Below are positions 1 to 10,041 of a DNA stretch of 48,316 bases, in pieces; position 1 is the stretch's first letter; the number at the start of each line of letters is the position of its first letter. A model generated the notes under the pieces. It was not told the origin of the DNA. It did not search any database and worked only from the letters and a program-made list of their open reading frames with translations. The translations under genes were made by a program, and so were the position numbers. Source of the DNA: Lachnospiraceae bacterium (lineage in GTDB: Bacteria; Bacillota; Clostridia; Lachnospirales; Lachnospiraceae). The stretch lies in NCBI GenBank assembly GCA_029062885.1, contig JAIDPH010000347.1, positions 1-48,316 on the forward strand, in the 5' to 3' direction.

Positions 1-2
1 CA

Positions 3-167
3 TATGCAATTAGTGATGCTTGTGTAGCATGCGGCGCTTGTGAAGCACAGTGCCCTGTAGGTGCAATCAGTATGGGAGACGGTAAGTTTGAAATCGATGC
101 TGACAAATGTATCGATTGCGGTTCTTGTGCAGGAGCTTGCCCGACCGGTTCTATTGCTCAGGCATAA
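3..167 (+). CDS. ferredoxin, 2x[4Fe-4S] (5'-truncated by window edge)
   Basis: Translation YAISDACVACGACEAQCPVGAISMGDGKFEIDADKCIDCGSCAGACPTGSIAQA* has two CxxCxxCxxxCP motifs. Confidence 0.93.
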   Translation, partial: YAISDACVACGACEAQCPVGAISMGDGKFEIDADKCIDCGSCAGACPTGSIAQA

Positions 168-188
168 ACAACTCAAAAAAGATAAAAG

Positions 189-223
189 AGCATCCAACCT
201 AATTAGTTGGATGCTTTTGTTTT
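189..223 (+). terminator. intrinsic terminator after ferredoxin
   Basis: AGCATCCAAC (189-198) / GTTGGATGCT (206-215), 10-bp stem followed by TTTGTTTTT. Confidence 0.85.
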
Positions 224-236
224 TAAGAGGCACTTT

Positions 237-1352
237 ATGAAAAATTTTTCTTATTTTTTGTTTGAGAACTTTGATGCAGATTTGGAGTCAGAAAATCCCG
301 GTAATCCCCGTCGAATCATAAACGCACGAGCGGATGCTATCTTATCCAGGGTTGCCGATTTTTCTCCACAGACCTGTCCCGCTACACGGTTGTGGGACGA
401 ATTTGGTACAGCGGCAGTAAATCAACTGATTACCGCAGGAGTTTTCCGCGAAATGGATGGACAGATTGCTTACGATACTCCTATCTTTTTGGCAGAAGAC
501 GTACCTGCCCTGAAATCCTTTTCCGCTATAGCTGCGTCTCCGTTAGCTGATAGACTGTGGGAGCTCCGTGATAAGCTATTGGATATTGTCAGCGAAATTA
601 ACAACGGCTTTGACCCACAAAGAAATTTATACCACATCCTTTGCGGTATGATTTTTGATGGTTTTTTCTTTGACTGGCTGGAGCAGAGAGATACTGTCGC
701 CGTCTCCCGAATACATCCCTCAGGACTGGATTACCTTTCTATTATTTATGAAGACTGCCCTGAATTAAAGCAGTTCTCCGATGGTTTACTTTGCTCCTAT
801 AACCGTCTGACAGACGGGGAGATAGCTCTAGAATCCTTCGGCGATGCGGACGGAAATCGTTTTGACCTTTATCGCTGTTTTCGACTGCGGGAAGAGGGAC
901 ATCTTCCGGAACACTTCAAACAGGCAGATGAATTGCTGAATAAACTGCCTAAAGGAAAAGAACGCCAAGTCCTCCTCGATGCCACTCGTTCTCTTCTGCA
1001 AGGCAATGGATGTCAATCAGAATGTCTCGCCATTCTTGAGCTATTCGGATATGCTAAAAACGGAAGGATCTGCGTCCCTGTATTCTGTCAGACTGATGAG
1101 CCAATTATTAAGCGTCTGGCGTCACTGATAGAAAAAAATCTTTACGATGAAGCAGTACATATACTGCGGGAGGCACAGGCGAACCTGGAAATAACTGCTA
1201 CAAAACACGGCGTCCCCTCCGGCGAGATTGCAAATGAGCTATATCATATTCTTTTTGGGAGCATCAATGAAGAACTTGTAAAACGAGGTTTGACTGCTGC
1301 CCCACCATATAAATCCGGAGAAGGACGGTTCTTGCAATGTATTGAATGGTAA
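237..1352 (+). CDS. hypothetical protein (about 371 aa)
   Basis: Long ORF; internal ATG at 237 preceded by AAGAGG is a better start than 207, which lies inside the terminator. Confidence 0.65.
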   Translation: MKNFSYFLFENFDADLESENPGNPRRIINARADAILSRVADFSPQTCPATRLWDEFGTAAVNQLITAGVFREMDGQIAYDTPIFLAEDVPALKSFSAIAASPLADRLWELRDKLLDIVSEINNGFDPQRNLYHILCGMIFDGFFFDWLEQRDTVAVSRIHPSGLDYLSIIYEDCPELKQFSDGLLCSYNRLTDGEIALESFGDADGNRFDLYRCFRLREEGHLPEHFKQADELLNKLPKGKERQVLLDATRSLLQGNGCQSECLAILELFGYAKNGRICVPVFCQTDEPIIKRLASLIEKNLYDEAVHILREAQANLEITATKHGVPSGEIANELYHILFGSINEELVKRGLTAAPPYKSGEGRFLQCIEW

Positions 1353-1411
1353 GATTATTAGGATTGAAAAATACTTACGAAGTTATAATGGTATTATGTT
1401 TGGAGGTAAAA

Positions 1412-1819
1412 ATGAAAAAATGGGTTATTGTGCTTGCACTAAGTATACTTTGCAGTATGAGTGCATGTAGTAATAAAAATACGAATAATATATCAGATTC
1501 AGGTCAAAATGATGTTGCAAATGAAGTTTCAGATGAGTCAGGTTCTGATGAAGTGGACGCAAATAACAGAACTATAATAGCTGAGGCGGTTGGTATTGAG
1601 GAAAATGACAGAAATATGCGTTTTATATTGAGTACGCTGAATACGATTAGTGCAGGGCAGATACAAAGTGCTGAAGTGGTTGAAGAAGATGGTGAGAAAG
1701 TAATAAATTTAGTTGCAGAAGATGGCACAAATTATTGTATTTATTTATCCGGAAGCGGAAGCGTTGAGGCAGTAAAAAATCTTGATACCGGGGAATGGTC
1801 TGTTAAATCCGAAAGATAA
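1412..1819 (+). CDS. putative lipoprotein, hypothetical
   Basis: MKKWVIVLALSILCSMSAC signal peptide with lipobox; GGAGG RBS at 1402-1406. Confidence 0.7.
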   Translation: MKKWVIVLALSILCSMSACSNKNTNNISDSGQNDVANEVSDESGSDEVDANNRTIIAEAVGIEENDRNMRFILSTLNTISAGQIQSAEVVEEDGEKVINLVAEDGTNYCIYLSGSGSVEAVKNLDTGEWSVKSER

Positions 1820-1823
1820 GTTA

Positions 1824-2405
1824 CTATAATTTGTTAATGATAAATCCTACAGCCAGACAAATAATAAATGCTATCACGCCTGCCAGAAGTGCCGATAAAA
1901 TTTTTTGATATATTCTTTTTCCATACTCTTGCTGCGACTCTTCGTAGGTTAACGGCTTATTTTCAACGAATGCAACAATTTCCTTATAGGTTTGAATATC
2001 ATAATGTTTCTTTATTCTTTCAATAGTAAATGCAGTGCATATAGTAACAATTGCAAATAACGCCCAAATACCGATTCCGATAATACCTGCAAATTTAAAT
2101 AACGGATATGCGCTTATGACCATTAGAAAGAGCTCAATTGTAAATACCCAGCCTAAAATGTTAAAACCTTTTAAATCCTTTTCTTCAATTATTTTTTTCA
2201 TTTCTTCCAAATCTCCTTTTATGAAATCGTCTAAAGATACATTAAATATGTTGCTAAGCATAGTCAGACTTTTTATGTCCGGACAGCTTTTATTTGTTTC
2301 CCAGTTTGAAATAGTCTGCCTTGAAACAAATATTCTTAATGCCAGTTCATCTTGTGAAATATTTTGGCTTTCCCTATATTTCTTTATTTTCATTCCTATA
2401 TCCAT
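1824..2405 (-). CDS. XRE-family helix-turn-helix regulator with C-terminal transmembrane region
   Basis: MDIGMKIKKYRESQNISQDELALRIFVSRQTISNWETNKSCPDIKSL HTH_3; hydrophobic C-terminal segments. Confidence 0.88.
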   Translation of the reverse strand: MDIGMKIKKYRESQNISQDELALRIFVSRQTISNWETNKSCPDIKSLTMLSNIFNVSLDDFIKGDLEEMKKIIEEKDLKGFNILGWVFTIELFLMVISAYPLFKFAGIIGIGIWALFAIVTICTAFTIERIKKHYDIQTYKEIVAFVENKPLTYEESQQEYGKRIYQKILSALLAGVIAFIICLAVGFIINKL

Positions 2406-2457
2406 TTCGCACCTCCTCCTTTTCAATACCATTTTATAGGATGGACATATTTTTGTC

Positions 2458-2475
2458 TGTCAAAAGTCTTTGACA
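2458..2475. promoter_or_regulatory. candidate operator, inverted repeat TGTCAAA-AGTC-TTTGACA
   Basis: Perfect 7-bp half-sites in the divergent region between the XRE regulator and the 2551 gene; contains TTGACA (-35-like). Confidence 0.5.
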
Positions 2476-2550
2476 TTCATATTTTAATTGATAAATCCAC
2501 TTGTTAAAGTTATACTGAAAACGAAGAGTTTATTTGTAGGGGGTAAAAAG

Positions 2551-3033
2551 ATGAGCATTCGCAGCATTGGATATGATAGTGATAATTTAGACCAAATTAT
2601 ATGTTACTTTATGAGGACTATTCTCCATTTGCAAGCCTCAGGAGTAGAAAATTTACCATTGGAAAATAATCTTGCTGAGCCTTGGAAAAAATTTTTAAAT
2701 ACGGCTATGCAAATATCCTTAGATTCTCCATCGCCTGAATTAGCTCGGTTGATTTTAGATTCTGAATACGATACTATATTGCATTATGAACAAATTTCAA
2801 GGGAAATTGTAATAGGCTTGCAGTTGATAAAGGAATTAGCATGGCATATTCATTATGACGAGGACTGTTATTGCTATTTATTATCAACTGAAAATCTATG
2901 GGGGAATTCTGCCCTTGAATATGCTACTCGTACATTTTATCCTAACTTACCAGAAAACGTAAAAACTAAATATGATATAGTTAGTTTGATTAAATATGTT
3001 CCGGAAGATATGTTTCGATTAGATGATTATTGA
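2551..3033 (+). CDS. hypothetical protein
   Basis: ORF with start MSIRSIGYDSDNLDQ; GGGGG RBS-like sequence upstream. Confidence 0.6.
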   Translation: MSIRSIGYDSDNLDQIICYFMRTILHLQASGVENLPLENNLAEPWKKFLNTAMQISLDSPSPELARLILDSEYDTILHYEQISREIVIGLQLIKELAWHIHYDEDCYCYLLSTENLWGNSALEYATRTFYPNLPENVKTKYDIVSLIKYVPEDMFRLDDY

Positions 3034-3108
3034 TAGAATTTACAACTATTTCCACAATTCATCATAATACGGAAAATTTCCTCCATAAATACAATCACGG
3101 CAAAGCAT

Positions 3109-3576
3109 CTATATTTTTATATCTTTTCTTAAAAGTGGAGTTTCACTCAACTGTGCGCCATCGAAATTACCATAAAATCGGTTTGCCTCTTCATTAGTTG
3201 CACGGATTAGATAATACTGGTCAATGTCATTTTGTATGCATTCTCTTTCAAATTCCTTAAAAAGCAGCTGCGCGATTCCTTTATGCCTGTATGCTTTTAA
3301 AACATAAACCCAGTCTACATACGCCATCTTATGTCCATCCTGCACACATCCATAAAAATGATATTCTATCCGTCCCACCACGATACCGTTTTCTTTTGCA
3401 AGAATAGAGATGGTTCTATTATAAAAAGGATCTGAAATCCTGCTTTTTATTCCTATTTCATCAACTTTCTCAGCAACCATATTGTCCGGCTCTTCACTCA
3501 TTGCAATTTTTAAATAATTAATATATTCCTCTGCATTATCCTGTTTTAATTTTTCAAATATCATCGAATAGTTCAA
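3109..3576 (-). CDS. GNAT-family N-acetyltransferase
   Basis: GIVVGRIEYHF...MAYVDWVYVLKAYRHKGIAQLLFKEFE: acetyl-CoA-binding motif with R-x-K-G-I-A. Confidence 0.85.
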   Translation of the reverse strand: MNYSMIFEKLKQDNAEEYINYLKIAMSEEPDNMVAEKVDEIGIKSRISDPFYNRTISILAKENGIVVGRIEYHFYGCVQDGHKMAYVDWVYVLKAYRHKGIAQLLFKEFERECIQNDIDQYYLIRATNEEANRFYGNFDGAQLSETPLLRKDIKI

Positions 3577-3596
3577 CTCCTATAATGTTTATCCCA

Positions 3597-3673
3597 GTTG
3601 TACAATATAGATAATATCATAATATACTATATAACGCAAGCAAGCCTGCGTCACATTGCCTATATTGTACAAC
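3597..3673. repeat. 77-bp element with perfect 14-bp terminal inverted repeats
   Basis: GTTGTACAATATAG (3597-3610) / CTATATTGTACAAC (3660-3673), with internal ACGCA...TGCGT. Confidence 0.7.
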
Positions 3674-3685
3674 GGTCGTTTTGAA

Positions 3686-4297
3686 TCATCCCCCAATCCA
3701 CCCCTTCTTCCCACTCTTCTTCTCCCGCTTGCTTCTAGGTGCCTTTTCTTTGACCTTCTGCCTTTCACGAAGCATTTCATCTATCTTACGGAAATGTTCC
3801 TCTTCCTGTTTCCAGCGTTCTTCTTCACGCTCATCTCTGGCGCGGAACTGATAATCCAATTCTTTCAATATACTCTCTTTTATTTCAGTACACATTTCTT
3901 CATTAGCCTTCTTGACAGTCTCTACCATAATCTGTTGCAACAGATATTGCAGTCTTTTTGCCTTTTCTTCTTTTTCCGCCTCCTCAGATAATGAAACTAT
4001 GAATTTCTGTCTTTTGCCAAGCATAAAATCCATTGCCTTGTCCTCATCAGCAGATTCCGGCTCTTCGCTTTTCAATACCGATTTAATCGCCTTCAGCTGT
4101 AATCCCTGTTCCTTGAGCATCTTAATTTTCCTGAATCTGCTTACATCTTCCATCGTATAATAACGATGCCCCATTTCATTCCTTTTAATCGGGAGCTGCA
4201 ATTCTTCCTCCCAATAACGAAGTACATGCGTCTCCACTTGTACCTGTTTTGCCGCCTCTGAAATCAGCAACATCTCCTGTTTTGTTTCCATTTCCAT
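3686..4297 (-). CDS. MerR-family transcriptional regulator with C-terminal coiled-coil
   Basis: LLISEAAKQVQVETHVLRYWEEELQLPIKRNEMGHRYYTMEDVSRFRKIKMLKEQG; Glu/Lys-rich C-terminus; AGGGGA RBS. Confidence 0.85.
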   Translation of the reverse strand: MEMETKQEMLLISEAAKQVQVETHVLRYWEEELQLPIKRNEMGHRYYTMEDVSRFRKIKMLKEQGLQLKAIKSVLKSEEPESADEDKAMDFMLGKRQKFIVSLSEEAEKEEKAKRLQYLLQQIMVETVKKANEEMCTEIKESILKELDYQFRARDEREEERWKQEEEHFRKIDEMLRERQKVKEKAPRSKREKKSGKKGWIGG

Positions 4298-4392
4298 TCC
4301 CCTTTCAGTTTTGCATTTTTCGACAAAATCTGCCACATAATGTAAAAAGAGACAACCATGCTCAGGCTTGTCTCTTTTGTATGAAAAAATAT

Positions 4393-5736
4393 TTATTTTT
4401 GTAAATTTCCAAACTTCGTGAAATCCGGCAGCCATACCAGCTCTATGGTTCCAATCGGACCGTTTCTCTGCTTGGCAATTATAACTTCCGCTATATTTTT
4501 TTTCTCGGTATCTTTATTGTAATAATCATCACGATATAAAAACATGACTACGTCCGCATCCTGCTCAATAGCACCAGATTCTCGCAAATCGGAAAGCATC
4601 GGTCTGTGGTCAGGTCTCTGTTCTACAGCACGGCTCAGCTGCGATAATGCAACGACCGGTATATTAAGTTCTCTCGCCAGAGCCTTCAACGAACGCGATA
4701 TATCCGAAATCTCCTGCTGTCTCGAGTCTGTAGAGCGTCCGCTTCCTGACATCAGCTGCAGATAGTCGATAATAATCATTTCAAGATTATGTTCCAGCTT
4801 ATATTTACGGCATTTAGAACGCAGCTCCGAAATACTGATTCCCGGTGTGTCGTCGATAATCAGATTGGATTTTCCGATAACTCCCGCACTCTCAATCAGC
4901 TTCTCCCACTCATCATCCGTCAGATTACCTGTCCTAAGATGCTGTGAATCCACTTTAGACTCCATGGAAAAAAGGCGGTTTACAAGCTGCTCCTTAGACA
5001 TTTCCAGACTGAATATAGCTACCGTCTGGTGCTGCTTAAAAGCTATGTATTCTGCAATATTCAGGACAAAAGCAGTCTTACCCATAGATGGTCTTGCCGC
5101 TATAAGAATCAAATCTGAAGGCTGCATACCTGCGGTTCTGTAATCCAAATCAATGAATCCGGTTGCGATACCTGTCACATTTCCTTTATTATGTGAAGCC
5201 CTCTCAATTCTGTCCATCGCATTCATGACAACCTCTCTGATTGGCACAAATTCTCCGGTATTTCTGCGCTGTACTAAATCAAATACCCTTTTCTCCGTAT
5301 CCTCCAGAATTACTTCCAGACTTTCCTTACCCACATAACAGGTATTGGCAATCTCTTCGTTCAGTTTAATCAGCTTACGGAGCACTGATTTTTCAGCTAC
5401 TATATTTGCGTAATATTTTATATTAGCAGACGTCGGCACTGTGGTAATAAGTTCCCTGACGAATTCCAGACTGCTGACTTCGGGCGGCACATCCTTTTCT
5501 TTAAGCCTGTCCTGCAAAGTCACAAGATCCACCGGCTTACCTTCGTCATTAAGCTCTATCATAGCTTCAAAAACTATTCCGTACTGCTTGCTATAAAAGT
5601 CATCGCCCGTAATAATTTCGGAAGCCACCACAATCGCTTCCCTATCCATAATCATAGAGCCGATAACCGACTGCTCCGCTTCGATACTATGCGGCAATAT
5701 TCTTTTTAACAAAGCCTCTTCAATCGGCTGTGGCAT
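4393..5736 (-). CDS. dnaB: replicative DNA helicase DnaB
   Basis: LPHSIEAEQSVIGSM, ARPSMGKTAFVLNIA (Walker A), IIIDYLQLM, RDDYY motifs. Confidence 0.97.
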   Translation of the reverse strand: MPQPIEEALLKRILPHSIEAEQSVIGSMIMDREAIVVASEIITGDDFYSKQYGIVFEAMIELNDEGKPVDLVTLQDRLKEKDVPPEVSSLEFVRELITTVPTSANIKYYANIVAEKSVLRKLIKLNEEIANTCYVGKESLEVILEDTEKRVFDLVQRRNTGEFVPIREVVMNAMDRIERASHNKGNVTGIATGFIDLDYRTAGMQPSDLILIAARPSMGKTAFVLNIAEYIAFKQHQTVAIFSLEMSKEQLVNRLFSMESKVDSQHLRTGNLTDDEWEKLIESAGVIGKSNLIIDDTPGISISELRSKCRKYKLEHNLEMIIIDYLQLMSGSGRSTDSRQQEISDISRSLKALARELNIPVVALSQLSRAVEQRPDHRPMLSDLRESGAIEQDADVVMFLYRDDYYNKDTEKKNIAEVIIAKQRNGPIGTIELVWLPDFTKFGNLQK

Positions 5737-5783
5737 TTTTTTATCCCATCCTTTAGCATTCACCTATGTATTATATCATTTCT

Positions 5784-6242
5784 TTAGTCTGCAGCATTTT
5801 CTTCGATAACTTTTACTTTTAACTTCCCTGTTACCTGCGGATGAAGTTTCACACTCACTTCATAAACGCCTAATGCTTTGATTGACTCAGGCAGCTGTAT
5901 CTTCTTTTTATCCAACTCCAAATCACATTGCTGTTTCGCCGCCGAAGCAATTTCCTTAGAGGAAACGGCACCGAAAGCTTTGCCGTCTTTACCGGATTTC
6001 ATCTTAAGAACGACTTCTTTCGTCTCTAACACTTTAGCCAGTTCCTGAGCTGCTTCAAGTAACTGCTGTGCTTTCTTTGCCTCATTTGCTTTCTGCAGTT
6101 TCAAATCGTTTAAGTTCTTTGCATCCGCTTCTAATCCCAATCCCTTAGGCAGTATAAAATTCCGTGCATAGCCGTCACTTACGTTTACAACCTCACCTTT
6201 TTTACCTAAGGATTTAACATCCTGTATCAATATGACTTTCAT
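5784..6242 (-). CDS. rplI: 50S ribosomal protein L9
   Basis: MKVILIQDVKSLGKKGEVVNVSDGYARNFILPKGL. Confidence 0.97.
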   Translation of the reverse strand: MKVILIQDVKSLGKKGEVVNVSDGYARNFILPKGLGLEADAKNLNDLKLQKANEAKKAQQLLEAAQELAKVLETKEVVLKMKSGKDGKAFGAVSSKEIASAAKQQCDLELDKKKIQLPESIKALGVYEVSVKLHPQVTGKLKVKVIEENAAD

Positions 6243-6267
6243 TTTAATTCCCACACCTTTCTTATAC

Positions 6268-8325
6268 TTAATCAAGTTCTCCTTCTTCTATCATAACATC
6301 AAGCGTATTCTTAATCACAATAATTCCGCCTTCTATACTGCTGTCCTTTAACTGACATCCTGCCATAGTCAGGTGGCCTCCGCCTCCCATACGCTCCATA
6401 ATTATCTGTACATTAACTTCATCAATAGATCGCGCCGAAATGTATATCTGACCATTGTATTGTGTCAGAACAAAGCTCGCTTTTACTCCTTTGATATTAA
6501 GTAATTCATTTGCCGCCTGCGCGCCCACAACCGTAGGACTCTGAAGCTGTTCACCATGACACACGGAAATAGCATATGCCTGTCTGTAAATCTCTGCCTG
6601 GCTTACCGCATCTGCCTTGGCTTTATATTCCGCAGCATCATCACGGAACAGTTTACGAATCCATGTTACGTCTGCGCCGTTCCTTCTAAGGAATGCTGCC
6701 GCTTCAAATGTCCTGACACCTGTTTTAGTCATAAAGTTATTAGTATCAATCATGATGCCGGCATATAGGCATGCCGCCTCTTCTGACTTAAGGCGCATAT
6801 TATCGCTTGTATACTGTAATACTTCAGAAACCATCTCACAGGTAGAAGACGCATATGCTTCAGTATATGACAATGTTGCATTTTCAATTATTTCCGTACC
6901 TTGTCTATGATGGTCGAGCACTACAACTGTTTTGCACCGTTTTAACAGTTCAGGGCACTCCGTGAGGCTTGGCTTATTAACGTCAACAACTACCAGAACC
7001 GCATTGCCTCCAATCATCTCCAATGCCTGTGCACTGCTGATAATCATATCTTCTTCATAATCGTTATTATCCTTAAATATCGAAACCATCGGCTGCATAG
7101 ATGCCGTAACATCATCCAGAACAATGTGTGCCTGTTTGCCCAAAGTCTTAGCGATACGATAAATGCCGACCGACGCGCCAAAGCTGTCCGTATCTCCCAG
7201 ATGGTGCCCCATTACATAGATTACATCCTTAACCGAGATAATTTCTTTAAGTGCATGCGCTTTTACCCTCGCTTTTACACGGGTGCTCTTCTCTACCTGC
7301 TGGCTCTTTCCTCCAAAGTACATTATGTTCTCGGGCATTTTCATTACTGCCTGATCGCCGCCGCGTCCTAACGCCAAATCAATGGCATTTCTGGCAAATT
7401 CATAATTCTGCGCGTAGGTAAGTCCATTCAGTCCGACTCCGACGCTTATGGTAACAGCCATCTCATTTCCGATATTTACGGTCTTGACATCTTCCAGAAT
7501 GTCAAATTTGTTCTCCTGAAGCAAAGCAACCGCCTTTTTCCTCATTATGACCAGATACTTATCTTTCTCCAGTTTCTTACAAATACCGTCTAAAGATGCA
7601 ATATATTTATTTACTTTTCTATCAATAAGCGCAATCAGAAGTGACCGTCTTACTTCCTCAACGCTTTCTAATGCTTCTTCATAATTATCCAGATAAATCA
7701 ATCCAACCGCAAGACTCTGATCGTCCACTTCCTGCAAGGCAATTCTCAATGCAGTTTCATCAAACAGGTATAATGCAATCAGATATCCTTCATATCCTTT
7801 TGCTTCAATAATATCGCTGTTCTCTGCCATTTCCTTTAATGAAATCTTTTTGAGTTTTGCAATATAATTACGCTCTCCGTAATCTATCCTGATCTCTATT
7901 TCATCTTCTACATTTCCACCCGGCAGCTTTTCTTTGGTAATCACCGGAAAAAGAGATGTTATTGATTTACGATAACCTTTTTCTTTATGCACGGTCTCCT
8001 CAAAAGCAATGTTTGTCCAAATTATTTTACCATTGTCATCAAGCAGGGCATGCGGAAGGTCTAAATCCCGTAGCAACCGCCTCTGTATCTGACCATACTG
8101 CGTTGCAAAACTAATCAGTTCGTTAATAATGATGGGTTTATTATAGAACATTAAAGAAATAATAATAGCAAAATAAAAAATAATAAAACAGGTCAATACC
8201 AGTCCCGCACGATATTCTACGAAAAATATGAGAATGTCTATCGCTATTAATAAAAATCCTAAGTATAAAGAAGACTGTAAATACGATTTCAATCTTCCTT
8301 TCAATTTTACACTATTTTTCATCAT
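6268..8325 (-). CDS. gdpP: GdpP-like DHH/DHHA1 phosphodiesterase (probable c-di-AMP phosphodiesterase)
   Basis: Two N-terminal TM segments, degenerate GGDEF-like region, DHH motifs (GHHLGDTDSFG, VVLDHHRQG), GGGGH; adjacent to rplI-dnaB. Confidence 0.92.
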   Translation of the reverse strand: MMKNSVKLKGRLKSYLQSSLYLGFLLIAIDILIFFVEYRAGLVLTCFIIFYFAIIISLMFYNKPIIINELISFATQYGQIQRRLLRDLDLPHALLDDNGKIIWTNIAFEETVHKEKGYRKSITSLFPVITKEKLPGGNVEDEIEIRIDYGERNYIAKLKKISLKEMAENSDIIEAKGYEGYLIALYLFDETALRIALQEVDDQSLAVGLIYLDNYEEALESVEEVRRSLLIALIDRKVNKYIASLDGICKKLEKDKYLVIMRKKAVALLQENKFDILEDVKTVNIGNEMAVTISVGVGLNGLTYAQNYEFARNAIDLALGRGGDQAVMKMPENIMYFGGKSQQVEKSTRVKARVKAHALKEIISVKDVIYVMGHHLGDTDSFGASVGIYRIAKTLGKQAHIVLDDVTASMQPMVSIFKDNNDYEEDMIISSAQALEMIGGNAVLVVVDVNKPSLTECPELLKRCKTVVVLDHHRQGTEIIENATLSYTEAYASSTCEMVSEVLQYTSDNMRLKSEEAACLYAGIMIDTNNFMTKTGVRTFEAAAFLRRNGADVTWIRKLFRDDAAEYKAKADAVSQAEIYRQAYAISVCHGEQLQSPTVVGAQAANELLNIKGVKASFVLTQYNGQIYISARSIDEVNVQIIMERMGGGGHLTMAGCQLKDSSIEGGIIVIKNTLDVMIEEGELD

Positions 8326-8494
8326 AACCTCTTATTACCGTAAAAGTAACTTGTAAGTCGGTGCATACACACACTGTTCCATCTTTATGATTAAATAATT
8401 ATAAATAAGTATAACACTTTTTGGAAATATCCGCCACCTCAATATATTGTGGTCTTTCGCCCAAATTCGACATATTGTTACAATTTATGGCTAC

Positions 8495-9658
8495 TTACTT
8501 TTCTTTGGTATTTTCACTGATTATTCCACTTACCTTTTTACATACCCAGTCAATCAGCTGATTATATCGCAGCAATTTTTTCAGACACTCTATTATTATT
8601 GACACTGCTAAACTTAATACCAGTACAGCAATATATATTTTCCACGAATCATTAAGAGAATATATAATTTCCGTATAAAAATAGTAATAAATGAAGGTAT
8701 GAATCAGGAAAATATTTGTTGCCTGTGTTCCTATGAATTTTAAAATATGGCTTAATACCGGCACATGACTTATATATTCCTGCACGAGTATTGGCAAGAA
8801 AAAAATCAACAGCCAGCTTAAACGGAAATTTACATATTGATTTACCTCAAAAGAAAACCAGCCGCATAAGAGCATCGCCGCAAACAAAATCAGCTTTCTC
8901 CATGAACGATTCCACTGTCTCAGCTTTTCAAACCAATTTTCATATGCAAATGCAGTCCCCAGAAAAGCAACCGGAAGCAGTTCCGCATACAAAACACTTT
9001 CTGTTTTCAAAAATATTACCGCCGGAAGTAAGCATACCGGTCCAAGCAGCAAATACCGTCCCTTTGAATAGGCATAATAAATAAGCGGCATTGAGAAAAC
9101 AAGCAAAATAAATAACGACAGATACCACCATGTGACGTTTATCGTAGGTGTGTCTGCATAATTTGCCAGCCCGGTCATATCAAAAAATATATAGATTACT
9201 CTTTGAACATTATTATTTCCATAACCAAGCTGCATGTTCATAATTATTTTTTTATAAAAAAACGCTAATATATATATCAGCCATACCGACATTTCCAGCT
9301 TAATCAAACGCACTGCAACTATTTCGGCATAGTTACCGGGCTTTTTTTGCGGCATGTTAATAAACTTCTTCGTCACTCCATATGCCGTGATAAAACAAAA
9401 TCCGGCAACACAAATCTTACACCACGCTACTATGGCAACCAACAGCAGCGGGTCTTGTATAAATGTATCTACCGAATACTCAACGATGTGTTCCGGATTA
9501 AATAAATGGTGAATCAACAGCATGAGTATCAAAATTCCTTTTAAAATCAAGGTATGTTCTTTTGTAAAACCATTTTCCCCATCAAGAATATTTCCCATAT
9601 GCTTAATCTCAATCCTTCCTCTCCGCCGTTCTGCATCATTCAATTCCATTACACCCAT
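8495..9658 (-). CDS. acyltransferase-3-like integral membrane protein
   Basis: Multi-TM protein; LILKGILILMLLIHHLFNPEH resembles acyltransferase-3 family starts. Confidence 0.65.
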   Translation of the reverse strand: MGVMELNDAERRRGRIEIKHMGNILDGENGFTKEHTLILKGILILMLLIHHLFNPEHIVEYSVDTFIQDPLLLVAIVAWCKICVAGFCFITAYGVTKKFINMPQKKPGNYAEIVAVRLIKLEMSVWLIYILAFFYKKIIMNMQLGYGNNNVQRVIYIFFDMTGLANYADTPTINVTWWYLSLFILLVFSMPLIYYAYSKGRYLLLGPVCLLPAVIFLKTESVLYAELLPVAFLGTAFAYENWFEKLRQWNRSWRKLILFAAMLLCGWFSFEVNQYVNFRLSWLLIFFLPILVQEYISHVPVLSHILKFIGTQATNIFLIHTFIYYYFYTEIIYSLNDSWKIYIAVLVLSLAVSIIIECLKKLLRYNQLIDWVCKKVSGIISENTKEK

Positions 9659-9686
9659 AAAAACTTCTTTTAATATAAAATAGTTA

Positions 9687-9714
9687 AAGGCAGAGTATCC
9701 ATACCCTGCCTTTA
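9687..9714 (-). terminator. intrinsic terminator after rpsR
   Basis: Minus strand AAAGGCAGGGTATGGATACTCTGCCTTT. Confidence 0.75.
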
Positions 9715-9751
9715 CTGTTACTGTCTAATCGCTTCTTATGCTTAACACTGC

Positions 9752-10015
9752 TTAGTCCTGAACATAAGGCATCAAGGCTACATGTCTTGCACGCTTGATT
9801 GCTACTGTCAGAGCTCTTTGATGCTTAGCACAGTTGCCTGTAATTCTTCTGGGAAGAATTTTACCTCTTTCAGACACATATCTTTTTAATTTATTGACAT
9901 CTTTGTAGTCAATTACATTATCTTTTCCACAAAATACACAAACTTTCTTTCTTCTGTGTATTCCGCCTTTTCTTTTTGCAGCGAAATCAGGCTTTTCTAT
10001 TTTAGTATAAGCCAT
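9752..10015 (-). CDS. rpsR: 30S ribosomal protein S18
   Basis: [62 protein letters not shown]. Confidence 0.98.
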   Translation of the reverse strand: MAYTKIEKPDFAAKRKGGIHRRKKVCVFCGKDNVIDYKDVNKLKRYVSERGKILPRRITGNCAKHQRALTVAIKRARHVALMPYVQD

Positions 10016-10041
10016 ATAATTACCTCCTATCAACTTCTTGA

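Noticed and set aside
3589-3780. 63-aa minus ORF reading into the MerR 3' region
   Set aside because: Overlaps the end of the MerR gene out of frame and runs through the inverted-repeat element; KGRRSKKRHLEASGRRRVGRRGG is an alternate-frame reading of a Lys/Arg/Glu-rich region.
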